Positions 50,992-59,422 of a stretch of DNA of 64,000 bases are shown piece after piece; within the stretch, counting starts at the first letter, position 1; the number at the start of each line of letters is the position of its first letter. Under the pieces are notes generated by a model. It searched no databases, was not told where the DNA came from, and saw only the letters and a program-made list of their open reading frames with translations. Location of the stretch: positions 1 to 64,000 of the forward strand of contig CBIHRS010000007.1 in assembly GCA_966212505.1 (NCBI GenBank), read 5' to 3'. Source of the DNA: CAMLIZ01 sp966212505. Lineage in GTDB: Bacteria > Pseudomonadota > Gammaproteobacteria > Burkholderiales > Burkholderiaceae_C. Made by a program: the position numbers and the translations under genes.

Positions 50992-52125
50992 ATGGCTTCA
51001 TCCCACACCCCGAAGCTGCGCGAAGTCGCCCGCGCGGAAGACACCCCGGCCGAATCGGCCGCGCCGGTGGTTCGGGCCATCGACGTCGGTTTCGGTCTGG
51101 TCAAGCTCAGCGTGCCCTCGCCCGAGGGCGTGAGCTTCATCAGCTTCCCGTCGATGGCGATTCCCGCCGATGCCAGCGCGGTGCGCTCGCTCGGCACCCG
51201 GCGGCGCGACACCTACGACGTGCCGGTGGGCGGCGCCAGCTACGAAGTGGGCCGCGATGTCGGCCTGGCGCAGGCCGGCGGCAGCTTCGGCCGCGACGTG
51301 ACCGACGAGTTCTACCGCGGCGCGATCTACGAGGCATTGACCAAGGGCGCGCTGCGCTACATGGCCGAGGCCGGCGACACCGTGATCGACGTGCTGGTGC
51401 TGGGCCTGCCGGTCAACCAGTACAACGACGCCAAGCGGCGCGACTACCTGCGCGCCACCTACGAGGGCGACATCGATGTCGGCGACGGCAAGAAGATCAC
51501 CGTGCGCCGCGTGGCGGTGCAGGCCCAGCCGATGGGCGGCTATGCCGCGATCGACGACCACCTCGATGCGCTCAACGCCGTGATCAAGCGCACCGGCGGC
51601 GCGCTGCAGCCGCTGTCGTCGGGCGAGGAGCTCGACGAGCTCGCGGTGCTGATGGTCGACCCCGGCGAGCACACGCTCGACTGGCTGCTGATCCAGCAGG
51701 GCACGATCAACCCCAAGGCCAGCGGCGCTGCGTCCGATGCCGGCCGGCACCGCGTGGTGCGGGCGGTGGTCGACGCGCTGGCCGCCGACATCGGCCGGCC
51801 GCTGGGCCCGGCGGTGGTGCCGCGCGTGAACGAATCGCTGCGGCTGAAGCAGCCGGTCAAGCTGAGCGGCGTGGCGCACGACCTCGCGAAGTACGAGCCG
51901 GTGATCATGAGCGTGATCGAAGACTCGATCAACCGCCTGATCGACGGCCTGCGCGACGCCTACGAAATCATCGACCTGATCGTGCTGGTGGGCGGCCACC
52001 CCGACCGCTACCGCGACGTGCTGGCCCGGCGCTTCCCGGCGATTCCGGTGTTCATCATGCCGGAGGCGATGTCGGCCAACGTGCGCGGCTTCCAGATGAT
52101 CGGCGAAGCGCTGGCGGAGGGCTGA
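50992..52125 (+). CDS. ParM/StbA-like actin-family protein
   Basis: A 377-residue actin-fold ATPase. Motifs in order are the phosphate-1 site AIDVGFGLVKLS (about 28-39), the connecting VLGLPVNQYNDAKRRDYL, the phosphate-2 site LMVDPGEHTLDWLLI and the adenosine site IVLVGGHPDRYRDVL. This matches ParM/StbA and the PRTRC-type protein D family. ParM filaments push plasmid copies apart. AAGAGG lies 5 bases before the ATG. Here it sits next to a retron, with a small gene 28 bases downstream that may be its partner. Confidence 0.88.
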   Translation: MASSHTPKLREVARAEDTPAESAAPVVRAIDVGFGLVKLSVPSPEGVSFISFPSMAIPADASAVRSLGTRRRDTYDVPVGGASYEVGRDVGLAQAGGSFGRDVTDEFYRGAIYEALTKGALRYMAEAGDTVIDVLVLGLPVNQYNDAKRRDYLRATYEGDIDVGDGKKITVRRVAVQAQPMGGYAAIDDHLDALNAVIKRTGGALQPLSSGEELDELAVLMVDPGEHTLDWLLIQQGTINPKASGAASDAGRHRVVRAVVDALAADIGRPLGPAVVPRVNESLRLKQPVKLSGVAHDLAKYEPVIMSVIEDSINRLIDGLRDAYEIIDLIVLVGGHPDRYRDVLARRFPAIPVFIMPEAMSANVRGFQMIGEALAEG

Positions 52126-52153
52126 CGCCACTCCGAGGGCCGACGCACGGACC

Positions 52154-52663
52154 ATGGCCATCCTGCGCCTCGATCTCGAGATCGACAGCGAGGTCTATCC
52201 CGAGCTCTACCAGCAGCTGGCCGCCATCACGCGGCCTGCTGCGCGCGACGAGCGCCTGCGGCAACTCGCCGCCAACGGCCTGGCCTGGGAAGCGGTGCGC
52301 CTGTATGGCACGGCGGTGATGCTGCCGCCGCCGGCCCCGCCCGAACGCAAGAAGCCGCCCCGCCCAGCGCCGCCGCCGGCCTCGCGCAAGACCGCCCCGC
52401 GCGCGCCGCCGCAGCCCTTGCCGACGGCCGACTTCGTCGACCTCGCGATCAGCGCCGTGCCGCCGGAAGCACCGCTCAACCTGGCGGCCGTGGCGGCCCA
52501 GTTGCCGGTGCTGGTCGACGTGGTCGAGACCGACCTGCCGGCGGAAGAAGACAAGCCCATGGCCGAGACCGAAACCGAGGCCGAGGCCCCTGCCCCACAG
52601 CGCTCGGGCGCACGCTCGCGCCTGCTGCGGATGAAGGAGCGCGGGCTGTTCAAGAACGGCTGA
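52154..52663 (+). CDS. Small Pro-rich protein, possible ParM partner
   Basis: A 169-residue protein: an N-terminal segment of one strand and helices (LRLDLEIDSEVYPELYQQL, RDERLRQLAANGLAWEAVRL) that could be ribbon-helix-helix-like, a long Pro/Ala/Lys-rich linker, an acidic stretch, and a short basic C-terminal tail (RSRLLRMKERGLFKNG). In ParM systems the adaptor ParR has a DNA-binding N-terminus and a tail that grips the filament end; the layout fits, but no family match can be claimed. It lies 28 bases after the ParM-like gene. A 33-base stretch of its coding sequence (52579-52611) recurs at 54490-54522. Confidence 0.65.
   Translation: MAILRLDLEIDSEVYPELYQQLAAITRPAARDERLRQLAANGLAWEAVRLYGTAVMLPPPAPPERKKPPRPAPPPASRKTAPRAPPQPLPTADFVDLAISAVPPEAPLNLAAVAAQLPVLVDVVETDLPAEEDKPMAETETEAEAPAPQRSGARSRLLRMKERGLFKNG
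52579..52611 (+). repeat. 33-bp direct repeat, copy inside a coding sequence
   Basis: This stretch begins GGCCGAGGCCCCTG and matches 54490-54522 at 32 of 33 bases (T against C at one site). It encodes the linker just before the basic tail of the small Pro-rich protein. Confidence 0.75.
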
Positions 52664-52709
52664 GCGCCAAGGGGCGATAGCATCGGTCTCCCCAGGGAGG
52701 AGACCAACG

Positions 52710-54458
52710 ATGAAGAAGAAGCAGCAGCGGATCGAGAACCTGATCGCGTCCTTGAAGACGCAAGATCCCGCCACGCGCCGCGGCGCCAACGTCAGCCTGT
52801 GCGATCCCGGCGTCTCCGATGCCTTCGTGCCGGCGCTGCTGGCCGCGGCAGCCGATGCCGACGACTACATCCGCGAAAGCGCGATCCATGCGCTCGGCCA
52901 CTACGACGTCACGGCGCATCCGCTGGCGCTGGATGCGATCCTGCACGCGCTGGCCCGCGATCCTGTGGAGGCAGTGCGGGCCGCGGCCGCCACGATGCTG
53001 GAGCGCCAGCCGGCCGAGTGCGTACCCATGCTGGTGGAGGCGCTGGCCGACCCCAGCCCCACCGTGCGCGAGCAGGCGACCTGGGCGTTGGGCGCCTTCC
53101 GCGGAAACCGGCAAGCCATCACGGCACTGAAAGACCGGCTTCAGCACGACCCCCATGCCGACGTGCGGTCGATGGCCGCCGCGGAGCTCGGCGAGATGAA
53201 GAACCCCGGCCTGCTGCCGGCGCTGCTGGCCGCAGCAGGCGACGAGTCGCCCGAGGTGCGGGCCTGCGTCATCCAGGCCCTGAGGGAATGTGCCGACTTC
53301 AAGAAGCCACCCGCGCTGCACGATGCGTTCATCGCCGGGCTGACCGACAGCTCCGCCCTCGTGAGAACACGGGCCGCCGAGGCGCTGAAGTACTGGTTGC
53401 CCAGCGCGGCCCCGGCGCTGATGCGTGCGCTGCGCGACCCGCATGCTCCGGTGCGGCGGGAAGCCGTGGACGCGCTGGGCACGTTGCGCCTGCCCGCCAC
53501 GATCAAGACCATCGCCGAGCGCCTGTTCGACGACGAGGACGAGGAAACCCGCAGCCTGGCCGCCGGTGCGCTCGGCCACATGCGCCACGAGCGCGCCACG
53601 GCCCAGCTCGTCAAGGCCTTCGGCAACACCGCCGAAGCCCGGAGCGTGCGGTGGAACATCCTGTGGGCGCTGGGCGACAGCGACGACCCCCAGGCCGTGC
53701 CGGTGCTGTGCGCCGCGCTGAGCGATCCGGATGCCGAATTCCGCGAGCGCGCAGCCGATTCGCTGGGCCGGCTGTACTGGGAAGATGGCACCGACACCAC
53801 GCTGCCGCTGCAAGCGCTGTGCAGCGCGCTGAACGATGCCGAGGCCAGCGTGAGGAAGAGCGCCTGCGAAGCGCTCGGCCGGCTGCGCGATGCGCGCGCC
53901 GCACCCTTCCTCGCCGAGGCGCTGCGCGACCCTGACGCAGACGTGCGCGCCGAGGCACGGGATGCCCTCGGCGAGCTCGAGGGCGAAGACTTGGTGCGGC
54001 AGCAGGACCCGGCCGCGGTGCCGCGCCTGATCGAAGCGCTCGCGGTCGACGATGCCTCGGCCCGCGCGAGCATCGTCGAAGCCCTGAGGGAGCAACCCGA
54101 CAAGCGGGCGCTGAAGCCGCTGCTGGCGCTGCTCGACGACGAGGACGAGCAGGTACGCGCCGAGGCGGCGCTGGCCCTGGCCGCGATCCGCGACGACAAG
54201 GCCATCGGGCCGCTGAAGACGCGACTGCGCCGCGAGCCGCTGCCCTACGTGCGGCGGCGTCTCGTCTGGGCGCTGAGCTTCTTCACGCCGGAGAAGGTGA
54301 TGCCGCTGCTCACGGCCAGCCTCGCCGACGAAGACCCCCATGTGCGCGAGCAGGCCGCGCAGGCGCTGGCCGAAGCCGAGGCCGACCTGGCGCACGACGA
54401 TCCCGACGGCAGTCCGCGGTTCAGGCTGGTGGGCCTGGGGACGCTGCACTACGAGTAG
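52710..54458 (+). CDS. HEAT-repeat protein
   Basis: A 582-residue protein that is almost wholly HEAT repeats of the PBS-lyase type, with about fifteen units of roughly 31 residues (RDPVEAVRAAAATMLERQPA, RDPHAPVRREAVDALGTLRL, SDPDAEFRERAADSLGRLYW). No signal peptide or catalytic domain is seen. GGGAGGAG lies 7 bases before the ATG. It is a binding scaffold by fold; the partner is unknown. It is a different subtype from the HEAT/ARM protein of the retron. Confidence 0.88.
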   Translation: MKKKQQRIENLIASLKTQDPATRRGANVSLCDPGVSDAFVPALLAAAADADDYIRESAIHALGHYDVTAHPLALDAILHALARDPVEAVRAAAATMLERQPAECVPMLVEALADPSPTVREQATWALGAFRGNRQAITALKDRLQHDPHADVRSMAAAELGEMKNPGLLPALLAAAGDESPEVRACVIQALRECADFKKPPALHDAFIAGLTDSSALVRTRAAEALKYWLPSAAPALMRALRDPHAPVRREAVDALGTLRLPATIKTIAERLFDDEDEETRSLAAGALGHMRHERATAQLVKAFGNTAEARSVRWNILWALGDSDDPQAVPVLCAALSDPDAEFRERAADSLGRLYWEDGTDTTLPLQALCSALNDAEASVRKSACEALGRLRDARAAPFLAEALRDPDADVRAEARDALGELEGEDLVRQQDPAAVPRLIEALAVDDASARASIVEALREQPDKRALKPLLALLDDEDEQVRAEAALALAAIRDDKAIGPLKTRLRREPLPYVRRRLVWALSFFTPEKVMPLLTASLADEDPHVREQAAQALAEAEADLAHDDPDGSPRFRLVGLGTLHYE

Positions 54459-54474
54459 CGCACGCTCAGGTCGG

Positions 54475-54523
54475 AAAAAGAGCGCCCGGGGCCGAGGCCC
54501 CTGCCCCACAGCGCCCGGGCGCG
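54475..54523 (-). terminator. Terminator of the porin gene, containing the second 33-bp repeat copy
   Basis: Arms GCGCCCGGG (54482-54490) and CCCGGGCGC (54514-54522) form a 9-bp stem. An inner GGGGCC/GGCCCC stem can form too. On the minus strand it ends in CTCTTTTT (complement of 54475-54482), a good intrinsic terminator for the porin gene ending at 54534. Most of it (54490-54522) is the second copy of the 33-bp repeat found at 52579-52611. Confidence 0.75.
54490..54522 (+). repeat. 33-bp direct repeat, copy inside a terminator
   Basis: It matches 52579-52611 at 32 of 33 bases. The copy forms one arm and the loop of the terminator that ends the porin gene. Confidence 0.75.
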
Positions 54524-54533
54524 TACCCCCAAA

Positions 54534-55724
54534 TCACCACCAGGTCTCCGCCTGCACACCGAAGCTGGTGCCGGCCTTGCGGTCGCCGTACACCTGCTGC
54601 AGGCGCTCGCCATTGACCCAGTTCTGGCCGAGCACCTGGCGCGCGGCCTCGTTCCAGACCGCATGCGTCGCGAACACGCGCAGCGTCGGGCGCGACCACG
54701 GGTCCTTGCCGGCCGAGATCGCGCCGGCCACTGTGAGCTTGGTCATCGTGCGGGCCGGGGCGCCGTCGGGCTTGACGTGGTCATGCCCCAGCTCCACCAG
54801 CGCACGGAACGGCCCGCCCAGGTGCGTGTCGGTGCGCGCGCCCAGCGCCATCCACCGGCTGTCGGCGCCGGCGCTGGAGGCCACGCGGTATTCGGCCAGC
54901 AGGTCGAAGCGGGTGCTCGCGCTGAGGCTGCCGCTCTGCTGCAGCACGGCGCGCGTGTTCTTCACGTTGCCGAGCTTGTCGTACTTGAGGCCGATCAGCG
55001 TGTCGCCGCCCAGCACGCCGGAGATCGTCTGGTAGGCGCCCACCGCGAGGCCGCTGCTCTGCGCCGGCGTGGCGGTGTCGGTCACCTGGTTGCGCGAGCG
55101 CGTCTGCGTCGAGGGCGTGACGTAGATCGACAGCGAACCGTTGGGCAGCGTCTTCAGGCCGGTGAGCCGCAGCGGAACGTAGAAGCGGTTGTCGTTGGCG
55201 GCACCGCGGCCGTTCATCATGAAGGCGACGCTGGCCTTGCCGATGCCCAGGTCCATGTCCTCGATGCCGGCACCGTCGCCGTCGTTGTTCTCGAGGAACT
55301 GGTCGTTGATGCCGGTCTGCAGCCGGTTGTAGAAGCGCCGGCCAGCCCACGCGGTGCCGTTGCCCAGCGCCGCCACCTTGCTGCCGTAGACATAGGCCTG
55401 GCCGAAGCGGGCGACGAGCTCATCGGTGCTGAACTCGGTCTGGCCCCAGGCGCGGTAGACGCTGGGCATCATCAGCACGTGCCATTGCGCGCCCTCGAAC
55501 TCCGCGACCTTCGTGTCGAAGGTCGGCTCAATGACGTAGTCGCACTCGTTGCCCAGGCGCCATTTGGTGTCGGCGCCGGGCAGGCCGAAGCACACCTGCG
55601 TGCCGCCGCGCTCGTTGACACCGGTGCCGGCGCGCAGGTAGCCGTAGAAGTCGACGGTGGCCGCGCTGGCGGCACAGGCCGAGGCGCACAGCGCCGCAGC
55701 GATCGCGAATCGCGAAATCTTCAA
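54534..55724 (-). CDS. Maltoporin-like carbohydrate porin (LamB family)
   Basis: A 396-residue outer-membrane porin. Signal peptide ending CAASAA, then the LamB-family start VDFYGYLRAGTGVNERGG and RLGNECDYVIEPTFDTK, many alternating strands, and a terminal Trp (GVQAETWW). It would let oligosaccharides through the outer membrane. It is the last gene of the minus-strand group that begins with the GH1 gene; the lipoprotein gene upstream is 93 bases away. Confidence 0.87.
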   Translation of the reverse strand: MKISRFAIAAALCASACAASAATVDFYGYLRAGTGVNERGGTQVCFGLPGADTKWRLGNECDYVIEPTFDTKVAEFEGAQWHVLMMPSVYRAWGQTEFSTDELVARFGQAYVYGSKVAALGNGTAWAGRRFYNRLQTGINDQFLENNDGDGAGIEDMDLGIGKASVAFMMNGRGAANDNRFYVPLRLTGLKTLPNGSLSIYVTPSTQTRSRNQVTDTATPAQSSGLAVGAYQTISGVLGGDTLIGLKYDKLGNVKNTRAVLQQSGSLSASTRFDLLAEYRVASSAGADSRWMALGARTDTHLGGPFRALVELGHDHVKPDGAPARTMTKLTVAGAISAGKDPWSRPTLRVFATHAVWNEAARQVLGQNWVNGERLQQVYGDRKAGTSFGVQAETWW

Positions 55725-55817
55725 GGGGATGTCTCCGTTTTTTCGGGGTGAGTCGATCCACCACGCAGCCCCGTATCGCTGCGTGTGGCGGATGAGGAAG
55801 AAGCCGGGGGCCGGGCC

Positions 55818-56510
55818 TTAAGGCAGCAGCTCGATGCGGCCCACGCTGAAATCGACCGCGTGGCGGGTGCCGGCGGTGAGCGTGGGATCGGACACCTCGA
55901 TCGCGGTGACCGCCGGAGCGGTGGCCGCGATCGAGCGGCCGTTGGCGCCGCAATAGGCTTCGGGCGCCAGCGCAGCGAGCGGGATGGCGTGCTCGCGCAG
56001 TTCGGCCGACACCGGCAGCATCACGACCGGGTAGCAGCCGTTGTCGCGCGTGGCCTTGTCGGCGCCCATCACGCGCACGCGCAGCTGCTGCGCGGTGGCC
56101 GAGGCGAGCTGCAGGCGCAGCGTGCGCCGGGCCGAGAGGTCGACCGATCCGCCCTCGCCGCCGGCCGTGGCGGTGAAGCCGATGCCACCCCAGGTGCTGC
56201 CGAGCTGAGGCCAGACCACGCCCGTGACGCGAGCCACACCGTTGGCGGCAGAGAGCTTCTCCATCTTCGCGTCGCCGGGTTTCTCGGCATACGCGAAGGC
56301 CTCGTAGCGGCCGCCTTGCGCCGTCACGCCGCCGCGCTGGGGCAGCGCGAAGACCATCGCACCGGTGGTGTCCGGTGCGGCCACTGCCGCAGGTGCGGGC
56401 GCAGGCGCAGGCTGGGGCGCCGAGGCCGGGGCCGGCGGTGTGCTGCAGGCCTGCAGCAGCGCCAGCGCGGCAAGGGCCAGCGGCGCGGTCAAGGGTGCAT
56501 GACGGTGCAT
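55818..56510 (-). CDS. Lipoprotein with possible carbohydrate-binding domain
   Basis: A 230-residue lipoprotein (lipobox LQAC), with a Pro/Ala linker (about 25-48) and a beta-rich domain. The domain has a jelly-roll look (WPQLGSTWGGIGFTATAGGE, RTLRLQLASATAQQLRVRVM, HAVDFSVGRIELLP), like the accessory binding domains found with glycoside hydrolases. GAGAGGAG lies 7 bases before the ATG. Its place between a porin and a glycoside hydrolase supports a role in sugar capture. Confidence 0.72.
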   Translation of the reverse strand: MHRHAPLTAPLALAALALLQACSTPPAPASAPQPAPAPAPAAVAAPDTTGAMVFALPQRGGVTAQGGRYEAFAYAEKPGDAKMEKLSAANGVARVTGVVWPQLGSTWGGIGFTATAGGEGGSVDLSARRTLRLQLASATAQQLRVRVMGADKATRDNGCYPVVMLPVSAELREHAIPLAALAPEAYCGANGRSIAATAPAVTAIEVSDPTLTAGTRHAVDFSVGRIELLP

Positions 56511-56568
56511 GGAGCGTCTCCTCTCGGTTGGATGCCGGCAATGGCCGGTCTGGATCTGGTGGGCCGGG

Positions 56569-57888
56569 TCAGGGCGCACGCTGCAGCTGCAGCAGCGTCA
56601 TCGAGCGCGCGGGCAGCGTGAGTCGCTGCGCAGCGGGCAGGCTGGCGGGCGATGCCTCGTCGTCGACGATCGCGGCGTCGAAGTAGCGCGCCTCGCGCAC
56701 CTGCCAGCCCGCCGCGTCGACCTCGATGCCCAGCGGCCGGGCCTGCGTGTTCATCAGCACGAGCTGCAGTACGTCGCCGCTCTTCACGGCATGCGCCCAC
56801 AGCCGCGGCTGGCTCGATTCGGCCTTCACGAACCGCCCCTGCAGCCCGCTCAACATGCCGAAGGCGTAGTAGCTCGGCCGGGCCACGCCGCCGTTGTCGA
56901 GCAGGCCGTGGAAGCCGGTGCCCTGGTAGGCGAAGTAGTGCGCCATCCGCACCCCCTTCTGCGCCATGCGCAACGAGGCCTCGGCTGCCCACAGGGCGCC
57001 GGTCTGGTCCGCGAGGAAGCGCGGGCGGTCGGTCTTCCACGAGAGCCCGTATTCGGTGACGCCGAACTCGATCTCGCGACGATGGCCCAATGGGTTGCGC
57101 CGCGGATCACGCCAGGCGCTGCGCAGGCGTTCGATCGACTCGTCGACCTGGGACACCGTGGCCAGCGCGGCCTCGTCGGTGCCGTCGCCCTCGGTGGGAT
57201 AGATGTGCCAGGTGAGCAGGTCCACCACGTCGCCGCACAGCTCGATGAAGCGCTCGGCAAAGGCCATGGCCTTGGCGTGCGATCCCGAGACGGCCGGGCC
57301 CGCCACCCGGAGCGCCGGGTCGGCGGCCTTGACCGCCCGGGCCTGCGAACGAAAGACCTCGCAGTAGCGCTCCGGCGTCCAGCTGGGATCGCCGCGCACC
57401 GTGCTGTAGAGGTCGGGCTCGTTGCCGATCTCCCAATGCCCCACCTGGAGGCCGCGCTCGCGCGCCAGCTTCACCGCCTGGGCGGCATCCTCCGGCATGT
57501 TGGCCGGCTTGCGGTCGACGCGGCCACCGTAGACCCGCGTCTGGATCACCAGTTCCGGCGCGCCGGCCACCAGGCCCAGCAGGGCCTTGAAGGTGTCGAG
57601 CGTGGCGGCGTCCATGTCCTGCTCGTCGCCAATGTTGCCGCCGGGAAAGCGCAGCGATGCGGCCGGCACCTTGGCCAGCGGCTGCTGGAAGTCGGCCATC
57701 GCCATCCAGTTGCCGAAGTTGAAGCCGCGAGTGACCGCGAGGTTGACGGTCGGGCCTTCGACATCGGCGCGCACGCTCACCGTGGCCTGCGGCGCGGCAT
57801 CGGTGGCGCTGGCCAGCCACGGCAGCAGCAGGGCGGCCGCAGCGAGCATGCCGTGCGCCAGCGCGCGGGTCGGCCTGCGCGTGCTCAT
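56569..57888 (-). CDS. Exported clan GH-A glycoside hydrolase
   Basis: A 439-residue exported TIM-barrel enzyme with a signal peptide (cleavage near WLASATD). The likely acid/base Glu157 lies in GHWEIGNEPDL and the likely nucleophile Glu279 in IEFGVTEYGLS, the two-glutamate pattern of clan GH-A. The C-terminus is a beta domain. The sequence recalls GH39/GH51-type arabinofuranosidases or xylosidases; the exact family needs a search. Its ATG overlaps the GH1 stop by 4 bases. Confidence 0.8.
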   Translation of the reverse strand: MSTRRPTRALAHGMLAAAALLLPWLASATDAAPQATVSVRADVEGPTVNLAVTRGFNFGNWMAMADFQQPLAKVPAASLRFPGGNIGDEQDMDAATLDTFKALLGLVAGAPELVIQTRVYGGRVDRKPANMPEDAAQAVKLARERGLQVGHWEIGNEPDLYSTVRGDPSWTPERYCEVFRSQARAVKAADPALRVAGPAVSGSHAKAMAFAERFIELCGDVVDLLTWHIYPTEGDGTDEAALATVSQVDESIERLRSAWRDPRRNPLGHRREIEFGVTEYGLSWKTDRPRFLADQTGALWAAEASLRMAQKGVRMAHYFAYQGTGFHGLLDNGGVARPSYYAFGMLSGLQGRFVKAESSQPRLWAHAVKSGDVLQLVLMNTQARPLGIEVDAAGWQVREARYFDAAIVDDEASPASLPAAQRLTLPARSMTLLQLQRAP

Positions 57889-59279
57889 GCCGCGACCCTG
57901 CCTTCCTGGATCAGCTGGCGGTACCAGTGGAAGCTCTGCTTCGGCGTGCGCTTGAAGGTCTCGAAATCCACATGCACGAGCCCGAAGCGCATGCCGTAGC
58001 CATAGGCCCATTCGAAGTTGTCCAGCAGCGACCAGGCCATGTAGCCGCGGATGTCGCAGCCCGAGCGCAGCGCGCGGTCCACCGCCAGCACATGGCGGCG
58101 GAAGTACTCGATGCGCATCTCGTCGCGCACCTCGCCCTGGCCGTCGGGGCCGGTGTTGTCGCAGGCGCCGTTCTCGGTGATGAACAGCGGCGGGTTGCCG
58201 TATTCGTCCTTCAGCCAGGTGAGCACCTTGTAGAAGCCGTCGGCGTAGACGTTCCAGCCGATGTCGGTCTTGCGGAAGCCCGGCACGTCGACCGATTCGA
58301 GCAGGCGCAGCCGGTGGATCTGGCCGGCCGCATCGTCCGCGGCCGGCGCCGCGCCGGCGGGCGCTGCACGGGTGTAGGCCCCGGTGTAGTAGTTGATGCC
58401 GAGCATGTCGGGACGCTGGCCGATCAGCGCCATGTCGCCCTCCTCCACCGGCGGGCGGATGCCGAGCTCGGCATAGCGCGCCAGCATCGCCTCGGGATAG
58501 CGCCCGTGGAACAGCGGATCGATGAACCAGCGGTTGAACCAGTCGAGCCCGCGCTCGCAGGCCGCCACGTCGTCGGGATGGCGCGAATAGGGTTCGTGCC
58601 ACTCGACGTTGGGCGCCATGCCGATCTTGCCGGGCCGCTCGCTGCGCCTGAACTCCTTCACCGCCAGCCCGTGCGCCAGCAGCAGGTGGTGCGCCACCGT
58701 CATCGCGCGGGCCAGGTCCTGCTCGCCGGGCGCATGCAGGCCGAACGCATGCGACAGGATCGAGGCGCACCACGGCTCGTTGATCGTGAACCAGCAGGGC
58801 ACGAGGTCGCCGAGTTCGGCGAACATCGCCCGCGCATAGTCGGCGAAGTCGAACGCGCAGCGCCGGTTCAGCCAGCCGCCCTCGTCGTGCAGCGCCTGCG
58901 GCAGGTCCCAGTGGTAGAGCGTGGCCATCGGCTCGATGCCGGCCTCGCGCAGCAGCTGCGCCAGCCGGCGGTAGTAGGCGACGCCTGCCGGGTTGAGCGG
59001 CCCGCGGCCGGACGGCATCACGCGCGACCACGAGATCGAGAAGCGATAGGCCTTGGCGCCCATCTCGCGCAGCAGCGCCACGTCCTCCTCGACCCGGCGA
59101 TACGAATCGCAGGCGCGGTCGCCGTTGTCGCCGTTGGCCACGCGGCCAGGCGTCCTGCAGAAGGTATCCCAGATGCTGGGGGTGCGGCCGTCGGCGTCGG
59201 CGCCGCCCTCGATCTGGTAGGCCGAGGTGGCGGCCCCCCAGAGGAAGCCGTCGGGAAGATGGAGGTCGGTCGGTTGCAT
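57885..59279 (-). CDS. GH1 beta-glucosidase
   Basis: A 464-residue glycoside hydrolase of family 1. The start is LPDGFLWGAATSAYQIEGG. The acid/base Glu168 is in TINEPW and the nucleophile Glu369 in FITENGAC, followed by YMAWSLLDNFEWAYGYGMRF. It hydrolyses beta-glucosides in the cytoplasm (no signal peptide). It is the first gene of its operon, with a LacI operator 22 bases before the start. Confidence 0.95.
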   Translation of the reverse strand: MQPTDLHLPDGFLWGAATSAYQIEGGADADGRTPSIWDTFCRTPGRVANGDNGDRACDSYRRVEEDVALLREMGAKAYRFSISWSRVMPSGRGPLNPAGVAYYRRLAQLLREAGIEPMATLYHWDLPQALHDEGGWLNRRCAFDFADYARAMFAELGDLVPCWFTINEPWCASILSHAFGLHAPGEQDLARAMTVAHHLLLAHGLAVKEFRRSERPGKIGMAPNVEWHEPYSRHPDDVAACERGLDWFNRWFIDPLFHGRYPEAMLARYAELGIRPPVEEGDMALIGQRPDMLGINYYTGAYTRAAPAGAAPAADDAAGQIHRLRLLESVDVPGFRKTDIGWNVYADGFYKVLTWLKDEYGNPPLFITENGACDNTGPDGQGEVRDEMRIEYFRRHVLAVDRALRSGCDIRGYMAWSLLDNFEWAYGYGMRFGLVHVDFETFKRTPKQSFHWYRQLIQEGRVAA

Positions 59280-59301
59280 GGCAGGCACGATAGCCGACTC
59301 A

Positions 59302-59315
59302 TGCAAGCGCTTGCA
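59302..59315. promoter_or_regulatory. LacI-family operator upstream of the GH1 gene
   Basis: A perfect 14-bp palindrome TGCAAGCGCTTGCA, the typical LacI/CcpA-type operator core with a central CG. It lies between the GH1 gene (minus) and the LacI gene (plus), so it can control both. An identical copy is at 60598-60611. Confidence 0.88.
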
Positions 59316-59422
59316 ATATCCCATGCATGCAGATCTTGCTAAGTGTTTCAGGGATATCCAGCAGCACGCGTCCTCGATGGGCAAGCGCTATCATCCGGCG
59401 CGTCATTGAACAGCGGCGGACC

